NCBI GenBank assembly: GCA_027972325.1
Contig: JAPMOS010000063.1
Location: 114,501 to 178,500, forward strand
DNA length: 64,000 nt
Source: Paratrimastix pyriformis
Lineage: Eukaryota; Preaxostyla; Paratrimastigidae
Reading direction: 5' to 3'
Positions 21,473 to 32,979 of this stretch are shown one piece after another; within the stretch, counting starts at the first letter, position 1; each line of letters starts with the position of its first letter. Below the pieces are notes generated by a model. That model was not told the DNA's origin and searched no databases. It saw only the letters and a list, made by a program, of their open reading frames with translations. A program made the translations under genes and the position numbers.

Positions 21473-24346
21473 TTATCGCTTTTTGCGCTCGGTTGTGGCT
21501 CCCTCCGCCGCCGCCGCGGCCTCCGCTTCTTTGCGTTGCTGGACCAGCGCCGCCTTCTTTTGCAGGGCTGAGAAGAAGGAGTGAAACTGCAGAGACGAAA
21601 GGGGATGCAAACCTTGCTCGATGCTGGCCCACATCCCCGGGGCAAGGTCGACCCCACCACCCGCGACTCGCTCCAGTGTCTCGTTCACCTCCAGGGCACG
21701 GATCAGCTCGCGGGCTGCCTCAGGGCCGATCGCATTCCTGGTGCGATGTCGGGGCGAGGAGTCGGGTCGGTTCGGGGGAAGGAGGGAAGTCGACACAACC
21801 CAGGCACTCTGCGCCCGCGGACCTTTGGATGGAAAGGGACCGAATGGACCGATTGCCGACCCACATCCACACTTCGGGATCTTCGCCTTTGGACGAGGCT
21901 GTGGGCTTGCCGGAGGCATCGAGGGCAGGGGCTGCCGGTGCGGCCGATGGGGGGGAAGGGAAGAACAGCGGGAACGCCGAGCGGGGCGCCTTCTTCACCG
22001 GGGCAAGGGGTGCAACTGGCAGAACTGCAGAAGGTTCCGGAGGGTGTGATGTGAGGGGCCGACTTCGAGGGGTGAACTCCGCAGCAGCCGGATCGCATCA
22101 GAGGGCAAACGGAAAGCGCTCGAGGACACGGAGGGATGGTGCAGACCTCCCTGGGCGCTGTTTCGACCACTGGGGGCCCCGGGTTTGGGAGTGGGTGCCG
22201 CGGGTGCCGCGGGCTTCTTCTTGCGCTTTGCAGCCTGGCGAGGTGGGCGGGGTAAAAAGGGAGCCGTCAGACAGGGTAGGGCGGGGGGCTGGGGAAAGCC
22301 AATTCATTGATTCATTTCACATGCTCCGTTTCCCGGGGGGGGGGGGGGGGGGGCGGCGGCGAAGAGGGGTGAAGAGGGTCGAGAAGCTACAGGGGTGAGG
22401 CGGGTGCGCGTTGCCGACCTCGGCCTCTTTGACCTGAGCGGCGTAGCGTTCTTCGGCCGCCTTGCGCTCCTCCACCTGTGGTCCGCGTGCAGCGTGACCG
22501 GGTGGGTGGTCAGGTGGTGTCAGGTGGTGTCGGGTGGCCAGGGGCGGCTTTGGGCGTGGCAGGCAGTTGGATGGGACGCCCGGGCGGACCTCGTCAGGCG
22601 TCAGGGGGACCAGAGAAAGCCCTTGGGCCACCCGAATGAGGCCGGCATCACCCAGCTCGGTATGGGCCTGCAGAGAAAGGGGGCGGGGGGCGGATGAGGG
22701 GGAGGAGGGAGGGGAGGGGAGAGGGGGGGAGGAGGAGGAGGGCGCTGCGGACGAGGGAGAGATGGGTGAGGTGGGTGTTGAGGCGCAGGGCACGCAGCAG
22801 CTCCTCGGCCGTCTGGGGTGTGACCGGGTTGCCCCACAACGAGAGGCCCCTACAAGGGCACGAAAGAGGCGGACGGTGATGAGAGTCGACTTTCCCAACG
22901 CAGGCACGCACAGACTGAAGGGGAGGGTCCGAGGCCAACGCCTGCATCAGGGGCCGCACGGCCTCGTCGGCCAACCCACACGCCCGTAGCGAAACCGACT
23001 GCAGGGCTGTGGATGCCTGCCACACGCCAGTCGGAGGGTGATGCCGCTTGAGCCAAGAGATCGAAGAGGCCCGCCCTCTCCTTCCGTCGCCAAAGCCAGA
23101 CCTTGATTGCCATGGCCAGCGTTTCGACGTGGGCGCGCGCGAGCGGAGATCCCATCACATCCAGCCGGCGCACCGAGGAGCGGCTCAGGGCCTCGCAGAG
23201 GTCGCCCCAGGCGTCCCCCGTGAAGTCACACAGGTGCAGTCTTGGCAACGGGGAGGAGTTCGGGAAGACAGCGTGAAAGTGAGGTCGGGTGTGAGTCATC
23301 ATGTCAGCGGGTGACATCAGCCTGCATGGGCATACGGAGCGCGACTGTGAACTTCGCAGGTGGAGGTGGATTGCCGAAGGGGGTACCCGGAACTTTCGGT
23401 GCGCCCGAGTGGTGGGCTGGGGACAGACGTGATGGCCTCCACAAACGGATACGCCGGGAGCAGCCAGCTGAGGGCCCGGGCCGTCCCGTCGTCGATCCGT
23501 GTGTGCTGTCCAAGGACAGGGCGGAAGAAAGCGCGTGGAGTTCCGTCCCGTCCCCCGTCCCCCGTCCCCGTCCCCGTCCCCCGTCCCCGTCCCCGTCCCC
23601 CGTCCCCGTCCCCGTCCCCGTCCCCGTCCCCCGTCCCCGTCCCCGTCCCCGTCCCCGTCCCCGTCCCCGTCCCCGTCCCCGTCCCCGTCCCCGTCCCCGT
23701 CCCCGCCATCACAGGCGCCTGTTCAGACTGTGAAAGTGAGGGTGTTGACGGAAACGGCCCCAGGCCCAGAGACGGCCTCGCCTTCCGGTGGAGGCGCCAC
23801 CACGGGCGCAGGTGGTGGCGGTGGCGGGGGATCATCCTTTTTCTGGGCGACAGCTTGAGCCGGTTTGGCCCCTGGTGGTTTCGGCTTCGCGGGAGAAGCG
23901 GCGGCTTCAGCCTCGGGCTCAACCGGTGCGAGGATGACCTCGTGGAACGTTTGTGCCGAGGTGAGCACGTGCGGGTGTGGGGCAATCATGAGCCGATCGC
24001 AGCAGCGCCTGAATAACGTTGCGAACTTGGCCGCGCTGGTTGGGGCATCGACAGGGATGGCGAGATCAGGCGGTTCTGATGGATCCGGAATTATTAAGGT
24101 CGGGACGACGATATGTGTATACAGACGAAGCGGAGCACAGCTTGAAAGATACTTCATCATCCCGTCGGACTCACGAGCATTCCATATAGCCGGGATAGGA
24201 CGATTTCCAGGCTGAAAAAGAAAAAATATTCGTTTCCATTTTCCGAATGTCAAACCTGTGGGAGTTCCGCTGCCGCGGGAAGTGTGGGGTGCTCGGGGCT
24301 CGCTGCTCGCATCCAGCTGATGAACGTCCGAGATAGCCTCTCTCAC
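21473..24346 (-). CDS. Leucine-rich-repeat protein (ribonuclease-inhibitor type)
   Basis: The N-terminal part (24346-23735) reads YLSSCAPLRLYTHIVVPTL, then PPDLAIPVDAP and LFRRCCDRLMIAPHPH, then an Ala/Pro-rich linker. NTLTFT joins in phase across the hexanucleotide-repeat intron to HTRIDDGTARALSWLL. Further exons show LRR spacing: LHLCDFTGDAWGDLCEALS, LQSVSLRACGLADEAVRPL, LSLWGNPVTPQTAEELLRAL, THLSL and, after a Lys/Ala-rich insert, IGPEAARELIRALEVNETLE. The last exon ends FHSFFSALQKKAALVQQRK and ERKKR with the stop at 21473. Repeats of about 28 residues resemble RNH1, NLR and axonemal LRR proteins such as TCTE1, but I cannot assign one. The true start may lie in an upstream exon: 24347-24730 on this strand is open but not convincing. 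Part of its 3' end is copied at 58.1 kb. Confidence 0.6.
23545..23706. repeat. (CCCCGT)n hexanucleotide repeat in an LRR-gene intron
   Basis: About 26 copies of a 6-base unit (GGGGAC on the coding strand), with a few shortened copies, form most of an intron. The intron runs from a GTCTG donor at about 23733 to an acceptor at about 23507. Confidence 0.92.
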
Positions 24347-24754
24347 GTCAAGGGTTTGAAGCCGCCGGCGCAGTCATGTTGATTTGGCGCTATGATCCCC
24401 GAGATCTCGGAAGGTCCGGGGAGCGCGAGGCCACCTGCGGATTCCCAAAGCATGCCCCCCCCCCCCCCCCCCCCCCCCCCCCACCCACCCACCCACCCAC
24501 TTCTCCCCCACTCGCCTGCTCGCCCGGGTCCGTCTTTTCCAATCGATTTCGAATAAACTCGGTTCATTTGCGGACACCAATGCTTTCCGCCCTCCTCCTC
24601 CGCTTCACCGGTGGTCCGCGTAGTTTTTCCGTGGCCGCGCGCCAGCGCCCATTCCAGCTGGTTGGGCCACCTTGGCAGTTCGTTTGTGTCACCGAGGTCA
24701 TCTCGGGAAGGCATGGATGCGTAAAGAAACTTCCGGCAGGCGTTCGCCCCCCCG
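24347..24754. other. Spacer between ABHD13-like and LRR genes
   Basis: Holds a poly-C run (about 24455-24481) followed by CCCA repeats. The minus strand has an open stretch from an ATG at 24714 (MPSRDDLGDTNELPRWP) that might be a first exon of the LRR gene, but I could not phase it to the next exon. Confidence 0.4.
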
Positions 24755-25975
24755 TCAGCAGTCGTCGCTCGAGACGAGCGGAGAAGCCGGCGGCATGTCC
24801 ATGAAGGTGCGAAGAACCTCATAGTACTTCTGGCCGCCCCGAGCCCAGGTGTCGTTGTGCATGCCTTCCCCATAAAAGGCGCAGTGAGCGGTGGCCCGCG
24901 GAGGGGCAAGAGAGACCTTGAGGCACCATGTACAGCTGTTTCCGCTGGGTACCGGCGAAAGAAAACAGCTTCTCGCACATCAGTGGGGGGATCATTTCGT
25001 CAGAGCGCCCTGCACGGAGCCACACAGAATGGGTCGAAGGATGGTTTCGAAAGGGGAGGTGGAGGAAGAAGGGAGCCAGACCCGAGATCACCAGGAGGGG
25101 CAGCCGGATCTTGCTGATCAAAGCGGCGCTGTTCCACACATCGGGGATCAGGGCCCAGACGAGGAACCTGATCTTAGGAACGAGAACTGCGGCTTCAGCG
25201 CGCAGAGACGTAAAAGTGTTTTCCAGGACGATGCCTGCAACCTGAGCAGAGCGTCCATCGGCACGCATGTGACCCAGAAAAACAGACCTCAGAGGGGTGT
25301 GCATGCGCCGCCCAAATAGCAACCGCACCTGGGCCAACAAGAGACCAACGTCAAGAATCAGCAAACAAGTGACAGACCACCGAGAGATTGCCCATAAACA
25401 TAAATCTTCGATTTATCAACCGTTTCCTGGGCCCTCACCCAGGCGAGTGCCGCATCGGCGTCCTTCTGGAGGCCACGCTCGGATGGATCCCCTTCGCTCA
25501 AACCATAGCCCCGGTAATCTGCATGCGCTCAAGTCGTGAGGTCCAACGGAGAGAAAAGCGCAGACCGATCAAAAGGACATTGATCTGGGTGTGTCTCAAA
25601 AGGAGCCCGGAGTGCGCGATACGAGTCCCTGTCGGGAGGTTAAGGCTACGAAAGGAAGACAAACGGACCAACATATCCAGCATTCCCGTGGAAGTAGAGC
25701 ATTGTGGGGGCTCCAGGTCGCGAAGTCTTCATCCACCATGCATGAATCCGTACATGATCACTTGTGGTCAGGAAGACATCCTCATACTGAAGATGATCCA
25801 CAGCTGGTGTCACGTCGAGGGCCAACTTTTTCTAAAAAGAGGGTGAGAGGGGAAACGTAGGGGAAATCCAGACCTCCGGAAAATACAGAAGTTTCGGATA
25901 TACATGCCTAGTTATTCCGCAGACAAAGAGCACCACAAGAAAGAGCCCCAAAATAATGGAGAAAAGAATCACCAT
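24755..25975 (-). CDS. ABHD13: ABHD13/Bem46-like membrane-anchored alpha/beta hydrolase
   Basis: The ATG at 25975 opens a single membrane anchor (MVILFSIILGLFLVVLFV), then KLLYFPE. Exons then join in phase: TTSDHVRIHAWWMK, LYFHGNAG (oxyanion region), LLLRHTQINVLLI, DYRGYGLSEGDPSERG, then the nucleophile elbow GQSLGG split by an intron, VAGIVLENTFTSL, LPLLVISG, SDEMIPPLMCEKLFSF and finally GMHNDTWARGGQKYYE with the catalytic histidine. The stop is at 24755. Length and motif order match ABHD13. The substrate is unknown for the family; a serine hydrolase acting at a membrane is expected. The start codon is 64 bp from that of ProRS on the other strand. Confidence 0.88.
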
Positions 25976-26039
25976 AATCGAATTTTGACGATTGTTTGCC
26001 TTCAGCACAGCCTGCTTGACCCCGGTTTTGGACTATTTG
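25976..26039. promoter_or_regulatory. Divergent promoter, ABHD13-like / ProRS
   Basis: Only 64 bp lie between the two start codons, so both 5' UTRs and the core promoters must fit within it or overlap the coding sequence. Confidence 0.5.
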
Positions 26040-28200
26040 ATGGAAAGCCAACAACAACAGGCGGCCCCTGCCGCTGAACAGGCCGCCCCGGCCCCTGTCG
26101 CCGAGCAGAGGAAGAAGCCGACTGCCGAAGAAATTGAGGAGCGGAAGCGCCAGACTGATGAACTCCGCAAGAAGCGCGCTGCCGAACAGCGGTCGAAGAC
26201 CGCCCAGCAGAAGCCCGCTGCTGCTGCGGGTAAGGAGGAGTCGCCTGCTGGCACCCCTTCCCCTGCTGCTGCCACTGCGACAGCCGCCACTCCTGAGACT
26301 TTCAACTTCCCGAAGGATCGTGAAGGGTTTGCTGCCTGGTACGACAACATTATGACCTTTGCCGGTACGTTTCGTCGCTTTTCAACTTGAACCCTGATCC
26401 TTATGGATCCATTTCTCACATTTCCTTCGTCGCCTCTTCTGTCCTTTTCCGGATTTTGTTCAGATATCGTGGATCGTCGCTACCCTGTTAAGGGTATGCC
26501 GATTCTGAAGCCGTACGGGTACTTCATGCACAACCAGATTATGAAGTTCGCCGAACAGGAATGGGAGTCTCAGGTCTGGATTCCTCCTTTGTGATACGCA
26601 GGTCCCTTAACATTGTCATGTGGCTCTAGGGCATCCAAGGGGCACAATTCCCTGTTCTGATTCCGGCTGATTTCCTTGGCCGTGAAAAGGAGCACGTGAA
26701 AGGGTCGGTAACCTGCTTTGCTGGGCGAAAACCTCTTCATCTTTCATCAGTTTCGAGAAGGAGTGCTTCTGGGTGACGAAGGGTGGCGAGAACGACCTTG
26801 AGACCAAGTGCGCCCTCCGCCCCACCAGCGAGACCGCCATGTACCCCATGTATGCCCTCTGGATCCGGAGTTTCCGCGATCTGCCTCTGAAGATGTACCA
26901 GACCAACAGCGTCTACCGCTATGAGACCAAGGATACTCGCCCCTTGATCCGTGTTCGTGAGATTCCATGGAACGAGGGTCACACCTGCCACGCCACCGCC
27001 GCCGACGCTCTCGACTGCCTCGAGCAGGCCTGGGGCTCGTACACCCGTATGACGCGCGATCTCCTTGGCTTCACCGGCGTGCGCATCCGCCGCGCCGTGT
27101 GGGACAAGTTCGCCGGGTCGGAGCACACCGACGTCCTGGATACCATCATGCCCTGCGGCCGTGTGCTGCAGGCCGTGGGCGCCCACTATCTGGGCCAGAA
27201 GTTTGCCCGCGTCTTCGACATCAAGTTCCTCAACAAGGAGAACGCGTGGGAGTACGCCTATATGACCTGCTTCGGCATCTCCACTCGCATTCTTGCTGCC
27301 GCCCTGGCCATCCACGGCGACCAGAAGGTCCGGCGGTGGGTTCCCTTCGCCCGGGGTCTCATCTGGCACCCCTTTTGTTTGTTCGTTTCCCCAGGGTCTT
27401 GTCCTGCCGCCCATGCTTGCCCAGAAGCAGGTGGTCATCGTCCCCATCCTGGTGGGCAAGAAGACCTCCTATGAGGAGGTCATCAACAAGGCCAAGGAGT
27501 ACCGCGACGTGCTCATGCGCGCCGGGTCCGCGGTCCTTTCCCCACGCGTCTTCCTGACTTTTCCGGTTTCTTGTTCCTTTCAGTATCCGCGCCTACGTCG
27601 ACGACACCCCGAGCAGCCCGGGTGAGAAGTTCTACTACTGGGAAATGAAGGGTGTGCCACTCCGCATGGAGGTTGGCCCCCGCGATGTCCAGAACGGCAC
27701 CGTCTGTCCCATGTTCTTTTCTCTCGCTCCATTGCGTCCCCCCTTTTGCTTGCTGTGTAGTGCGTCGTTGTTCGCCGTGACACCGGCGAGAAGTCGACGA
27801 TCCAGGGCGCCGACGTCGCCGCCGCCTGCCGGGCCGGCCTGGATGCCCTCCTCGCCAACATCCGCGCCAAGGGTCTCGAGTTCCACCGGGTCCGCCCCGC
27901 TTCGCCCGCCATTCTCATTCCCTGGCTCATCTTCTTCCTCTCGACTCGCAGACCCACATCACCACCTGCAACACTGTCGAGGAGATGGTTCACGCCATCC
28001 AGGTGGTCGGTGGCTTCGCCCGGATTCCGTTCCACTCGATGGGCATGGAGGCCAAGGTCTCCGACGAGCGCGTGCATGAGCTCTGCGGCGGTGAGGTGCG
28101 TGGTTTCTCGCCCGCCGAGGAGGTTCCGGCCCCGGGCACCCTTTGCATCATCACCGGCAAGCCGGCCACTGTTTGGGCCTACGTCGCCCGTGCCTATTAA
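26040..28200 (+). CDS. PARS1: Prolyl-tRNA synthetase, eukaryotic/archaeal type
   Basis: The enzyme joins proline to tRNA-Pro in the cytosol. The N-terminus ([14 protein letters not shown]) is a glutamine/alanine and then lysine/glutamate-rich extension of about 100 residues. The class II core follows: [19 protein letters not shown], then [15 protein letters not shown], motif 2 ([20 protein letters not shown]) and motif 3 ([19 protein letters not shown]). The anticodon-binding domain has [36 protein letters not shown] and a C-terminal zinc-type domain ending [11 protein letters not shown], the terminal tyrosine typical of this class. Introns lie at about 26365-26462, 26573-26629, 26705-26748, 27330-27391 and others near the 3' end. 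No EPRS-type GluRS fusion is seen. Confidence 0.95.
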
Positions 28201-28325
28201 GCTCCCCTGCTCTCCTTGTCTTGCTTGGGGCGGACAAAGATCGCGAATCGTTCGAAAAACACCGCGACATGAAACAGAGAGAAGAACCCAACACCGCTGA
28301 GAATTAACAAGAACGAAAGGCGAGG

Positions 28326-30687
28326 TTAGTGGTGGTAGGAGCTGGCCGAGTGGCCTGGGGTCGCGACAGGTCGGGACGGGGCCGCAGTCGAGGGGACCAT
28401 CCGCTCGCGGGAGTGAGAATGGGCCGGCCGGGTGGCGGAGGACAGGGGAGTGGTGGCGGTGGGATAATGGGCACTCGGGGCTGCCGAGGTGGGAGTCGGG
28501 GCGGGGTGATGGTGGTGATGCGAGGGGGTGGTGAGGCCAGCGGCGGTCGGGGCGGCGGTCGGGGCGACGGGGTGAGGTGCCGCAGAGACAGGGGCTGCAT
28601 GGTGCGCGCTGGAAACGGAAGCCCGAAGCGCCGCTAGGGGGGAAGGAAAGAAAACAGAGTCAGTTGTTGAGAGTGGGAAGGGCCAGCCACGGACAGGAGG
28701 AGGCGCTGGGTTGTGGTGGGTGGTGGGACGAACTGGGCGCCGGCACGGGTGCTGCACCGGGGGTGTGGTGGTGCGAATGCGGCCTGTGGCCTGACGACGG
28801 AGCCGCGGTCGCGGTCGCGGCGGGGACAACACTGGCCGCGGGGATGCCGCCCGAGGAGGCGGACGAGCTGCGGTGGTGCGAAGACGAGCGGACCGCCGAG
28901 TCGCGGGCGTGCGCCGAGCCGGAGGCGGGAGAGGGGGCCACGCCGCTGGAGGCGGCGGGCGCTGCGGTCGGGGGAACTGAGGCGGTGGCGGTCGGGGTGG
29001 GCGTGGGAGAGGGGGAGGGGTGGAGTGCAGGGGACGGGCACGGGGGTGGTGCACCATGTCGCGCTTGTGCCGGATGAAGTTGTAGAGATGCTCGCGATAC
29101 TCGTTCACCGAAAACCTGCCAGCGAGAGGAAGTGAGCCACCGCGCGGGTGGGGCAGGCAGCAGGCAGACTTGGTGTCATCATCGATCGAGAGCCGGATGG
29201 GGCGCTCGCAGGACGGCTCCTCGGCCGGGATGTGGAACTGGGCCAGGTACGGGTGGGCCAGTGCTTGCTGTGGGGGCGGGGTGAGCATGGCCGACCGAAG
29301 GGCCGTACAAACCTCGGCGGAGAGGCGCTTGTTCGGGTTGAACTGGAGCAGCTTGCGGAGGAGGTCGAGCGCCTCCGGGGGGGCGTTCGGGAAGACGTCG
29401 GCGAGATTCCTGCGCACAGGAATAAACGGTGGCGGGAGAAGTCGATGCGGACTGAGAGGAGGCTCGTCAACAGACTTGGGCTGAGTCGTGGGGAGGCTCT
29501 CGAGCATCGTGGCCGCGAAGGGCGATTTGATGCTTTCAATGTCCTCCTGGGAGGGCCGGCCGGTGACCTCAATAATTTTGTCGAGCTGGTTCATGGTGCT
29601 GCTTCCTATAGTTTTCCCGGAAAGGTGTGAGCCTCAACCAGGAAGGTGGGATGTGGAATCGGGCGGACCAGGGAACATGGGCTTCCCGCCCAGCATCTCC
29701 CCGAGAATGCACCCTATGCTCCACATGTCAACGCCCTTCGTGTACCTAGCGGATGGCGGAGGCAGGTGATGAGCGATGAGATGGCGGGTGAATGGGCTGG
29801 AAGGCGAGGGCGAAGACGAGGTGGGGCTTTGGCCCGTGTATGGGTGTGCCTGTGACCCATGTGGGCGCCCGAGGATGTGGTGAACCCGGGTTGGGCTGTG
29901 TGTCGGCAGGTGCGTGCGAGTGGGCAAAATGCGCACCTCGTGGATCCGAGAAGAATCTCAGGTGCTCTGTACCACCGGGTTGCCACGTAATCCGTCAGAA
30001 CGGGGTTCGCAACGCTCCCGTTGTCAAGGGTCTTCAACAAACGAGCAAGGCCAAAGTCGGCGACTTTGACGATGCATTCGGAGTTCAGAAGGAGGTTGCT
30101 GGGCTAGAACAATCCGACAATGTGCGAACACGCAGTGGGCGCGCTTTACCGACCTTCATGTCTCGGTGGAGCAATTCCGCAGAATGCATGTATTTCAGAG
30201 CCTTGAGGCATTGATACATGACAAACTGCTTATGGATGGGCTCAAGAATGTTAGAGCGGATCACAACGTGAAGATCAGTCTCCATATACTCGAAAATAAG
30301 GTAGATATCGATGTTGTTGTCGGCTTTGAGGACATTCAGCAGGTGGATGATGTTTTCGTGCCGGCCCAGCTCATTCAAGAACATAATTTCGCGATAGGTG
30401 CGTTGCGCGTCGGTGGCATTTTGAAAAGCGCCGAAAATTTTCTTCAGAGCCACTGGTTCACGGGTGCGCTGTGCAGGGGAAAAGATGGTGTCGAAGGAGA
30501 GGAAAAAGTCAAGACCTTGTCAATGGCCTTCCACACAATGCCGTACGCACCCTTCCCGACCTTCTGTGTGATTTCATATTTGCGCAGGACGTGACGATCA
30601 ATCTCTATTCGCGTCCCAGTGATTGAAAATTGGACCGAAAATGAACATATGATTAAAATATTCCGCAAATTCCAGACCCTCGCTCAT
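28326..30687 (-). CDS. MAPK15: MAPK15/ERK7-like protein kinase
   Basis: A tiny first exon (MSE) joins across a 71-bp intron to [20 protein letters not shown], the usual ERK7/8 start. Kinase motifs follow: [40 protein letters not shown] (HRD), KVADFGLAR (DFG), and the activation loop [15 protein letters not shown]. The Thr-X-Tyr motif is TDY, where animal MAPK15 has TEY. The C-lobe reads [15 protein letters not shown] and ends near [11 protein letters not shown] long proline, alanine and histidine-rich tail follows, ending SASSYHH with the stop at 28326. ERK7 kinases act at cilia and basal bodies. The gene is head-to-head with DNAAF3. Confidence 0.9.
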
Positions 30688-30769
30688 TTCGCGCTCGGGA
30701 ACAAAAAAAAATCAAAAACTACCCAGGACGGCGAACCCCGGTTTGCTTTGCTCGCTCTGATATTTATTC
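30688..30769. promoter_or_regulatory. Divergent promoter, MAPK15-like / DNAAF3
   Basis: 82 bp between start codons of two ciliary genes. It contains an A-rich stretch near 30705-30720. Co-regulation is an inference from the shared spacer. Confidence 0.5.
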
Positions 30770-32640
30770 ATGTCTCAGCAGGAGCTCATTGACGGCATTG
30801 GGAGCGTTCTTCTTTGGGGTTTTACGCCAGCGCTGGACTTACTTTCTTTTCCGACAACTGCAACGGCCCTACCAGAGGGGCCCCTCAACTTTCTCCTTGT
30901 TCATGCTGGTGACTCCCGCCATCTCCTCAAAACCATTGCGTCATTCTCAGAACATTTTCCTTTTCTCGAACATAAAAACATAACTGTCTGTCCGCGACCG
31001 ACACGATCAAAAGAGTCAATTGTCATGATTGCAGTTCTACATTCTCGAAAGGGCGGCCGATTGTCTTGCTCGGCAGCTTTTGCAACTTGCGACAATTGAA
31101 GACCCGACTCGAGATCTAGCCAGCCGGGCTCATTTTTTCCTTGATACCTACGGGAATTGCCTCGTTGAAGAGCCAACCGTGGATCACATTGCTGCGCTTG
31201 CCGCCTCACTGCGACGGTCTGCCCCTTGTCTCTGGCAGCCGTGACGGGAATCCTTGTCGGCAGCTTTGTCACAGGAGGCAGCCAACCGAGCCAGCTGTTC
31301 CCCCGAACCATTGTGGACCTGTCCCAACTCAAGGCTCGCGACCGTGACGAGCTGGACCTGATTTTCAGAAGCTACTTGCCGTCCCACGGAAGCTTCGCTT
31401 CGTCGGCTGCCCTTGCCAGCGCCCACACGGCGCCGGTCGACATCCTCCTCAAACGGTTCGGCCTCTTTGCCGTCCTTCCCGTTTCCCTCACCCTCGCTCG
31501 GCCCCTCAGGGACGAACGCGTCCGGCAGTACTACGGGAAGCGATACGACCATCGGAGCAACCTGGTCGATTGGGACTATCACTTTAAACTGCGCGAGTGG
31601 GTCTGTTCCACGCGTTTGCCCTGTCGGCATGGCCTGCCGTCGGCTAGGGGTGCGCCATGATCGGAGAGGCCGAGTACCGGCAGTGGCGCCTGACGGGATA
31701 TGCATTCCAGTTACGTGACGGGGGCAACTCGAAGCTCAACCCAACCGTGGCCACTCTGGTCAAAGGCCGCCAGGTCCGTGCAGTCTGGGCCGGGCCCTGT
31801 TCAGCCCCTTTTTCTTCAGGCTGGCGCCGAGGTCTCCATTCGCGGGTTTTGGGGAGACATTGCCAATTCCCCGTACATGAGCTTTGGCCTTCAGTCGTCC
31901 GACCCCGATTATATGAGGATCCGAGACGGAAAATATACCTATGTCTGGGTTGTTTTGCCTTCCCGCGCTCAGCGCCCCACTTGCAGACGGCCACTGCTCG
32001 CTCGTTGACCAACCTTCGCGCAATCGCGGGATCTTTCGATAGACTTCCTGCTCTTTGCCCACTCCCCGAAGCTCCGCCCCAAAGCCCAGAGACAGCCGGC
32101 CCTCAGACGGGCGAGGCCTCACAGCCAGCGGTGACGCAAACGCCACTGGAAGTTGGGTCGATTCGAGTTGTCCCTCTGATGGGGACCCTTCCCGAGCTGC
32201 TGAAGAAGGTCAGCCCGTCTCCTGTGCCTTCATTCTCAGTCCTTCTTTCCGCAGTCTCGTTATCGGAACCTTTTCCACGGGGTGTTGCTCGATTCCACCG
32301 CCATGAACACCATTCCGCTGCTCGGCGATCTGGTCAGCCTCGAGGGCGCCGTCGTGACCGTGGAAGGCGTCCGGTCTGTTTTGCCTCGGCGCCCCCACGA
32401 GTTGTGGCTCACTGCCCGGTTCGGTTGTCCCAGGATGGTTGCGGACTTAGCCGCCGAAGCGAAGCGGGAATACTGGTGTCGTGTGCGGGCAATGGTGGCC
32501 GAGGCCGGCTGGCAGTTGGTCGAAGAGCGCCGGCCCGAGCAGAACGTTTCTGCCGCAGCTCCTCTTTCGACGCAGTCCCCACCAAGAGCCACAACAAGTT
32601 CTGTGGCGAGTTCGGATCCTGTGATCCGGGAAGAACAATG
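30770..32640 (+). CDS. DNAAF3: Dynein axonemal assembly factor 3
   Basis: The protein starts MSQQELIDGIGSVLLWGFTP (compare WWGLSPALDL in human DNAAF3), then NFLLVHAGDSRHLLKTIA. Further exons give FYILERAADCLARQLLQLA, NCLVEEPTVDHIAALAASL, LKARDRDELDLIFRSYLP, QYYGKRYDHRSNLVDWDYHF, YRQWRLTGYAFQLRDGGN and VSIRGFWGDIANSPYMSFGL. The second domain has LLDSTAMNTIPLLGDLVSLE and VADLAAEAKREYWCRV. DNAAF3 helps assemble dynein arms in the cytoplasm before they enter the flagellum, so motile flagella are expected. The 3' end is uncertain: the frame stays open past a likely intron (about 32645-32694) into the SF-assemblin promoter, and I stop at the last confident exon. Confidence 0.88.
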
Positions 32641-32979
32641 TCCGTCTGACTACTTCCCGATCTCTGTATTCCGATCATTTGTTCTTTTTGCTAGTGGGTC
32701 CGACGGCAGCGATGTTTCGTGTCCCAGCCCGCACAGGGTCGCAACGAACGTGAAGGACCGCCCGTCTCGGGGGCCGTCACTGAGACAAGGGGGAGGTCAT
32801 CAAGGGCAATATCACTTTGCTCTCTCAGTTCTCTCAGTTGTTTTCCTTAAGAGACATCGTTCAAAGAGCGGCGAACCCTTCTTGGATTGTCAGGTGGGAC
32901 AGGATCACCTGGAAGGCCTGAAGAGAACAATCCGGCATCCGTCTCGTTTTCCCCGGGTCAACTTCCCTTCTCCCTTAGG

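Noticed and set aside
28634-29135. Plus-strand ORFs opposite the MAPK15 tail
   Set aside because: Shadows of the Pro/Ala-rich minus-strand coding sequence, with no family resemblance.
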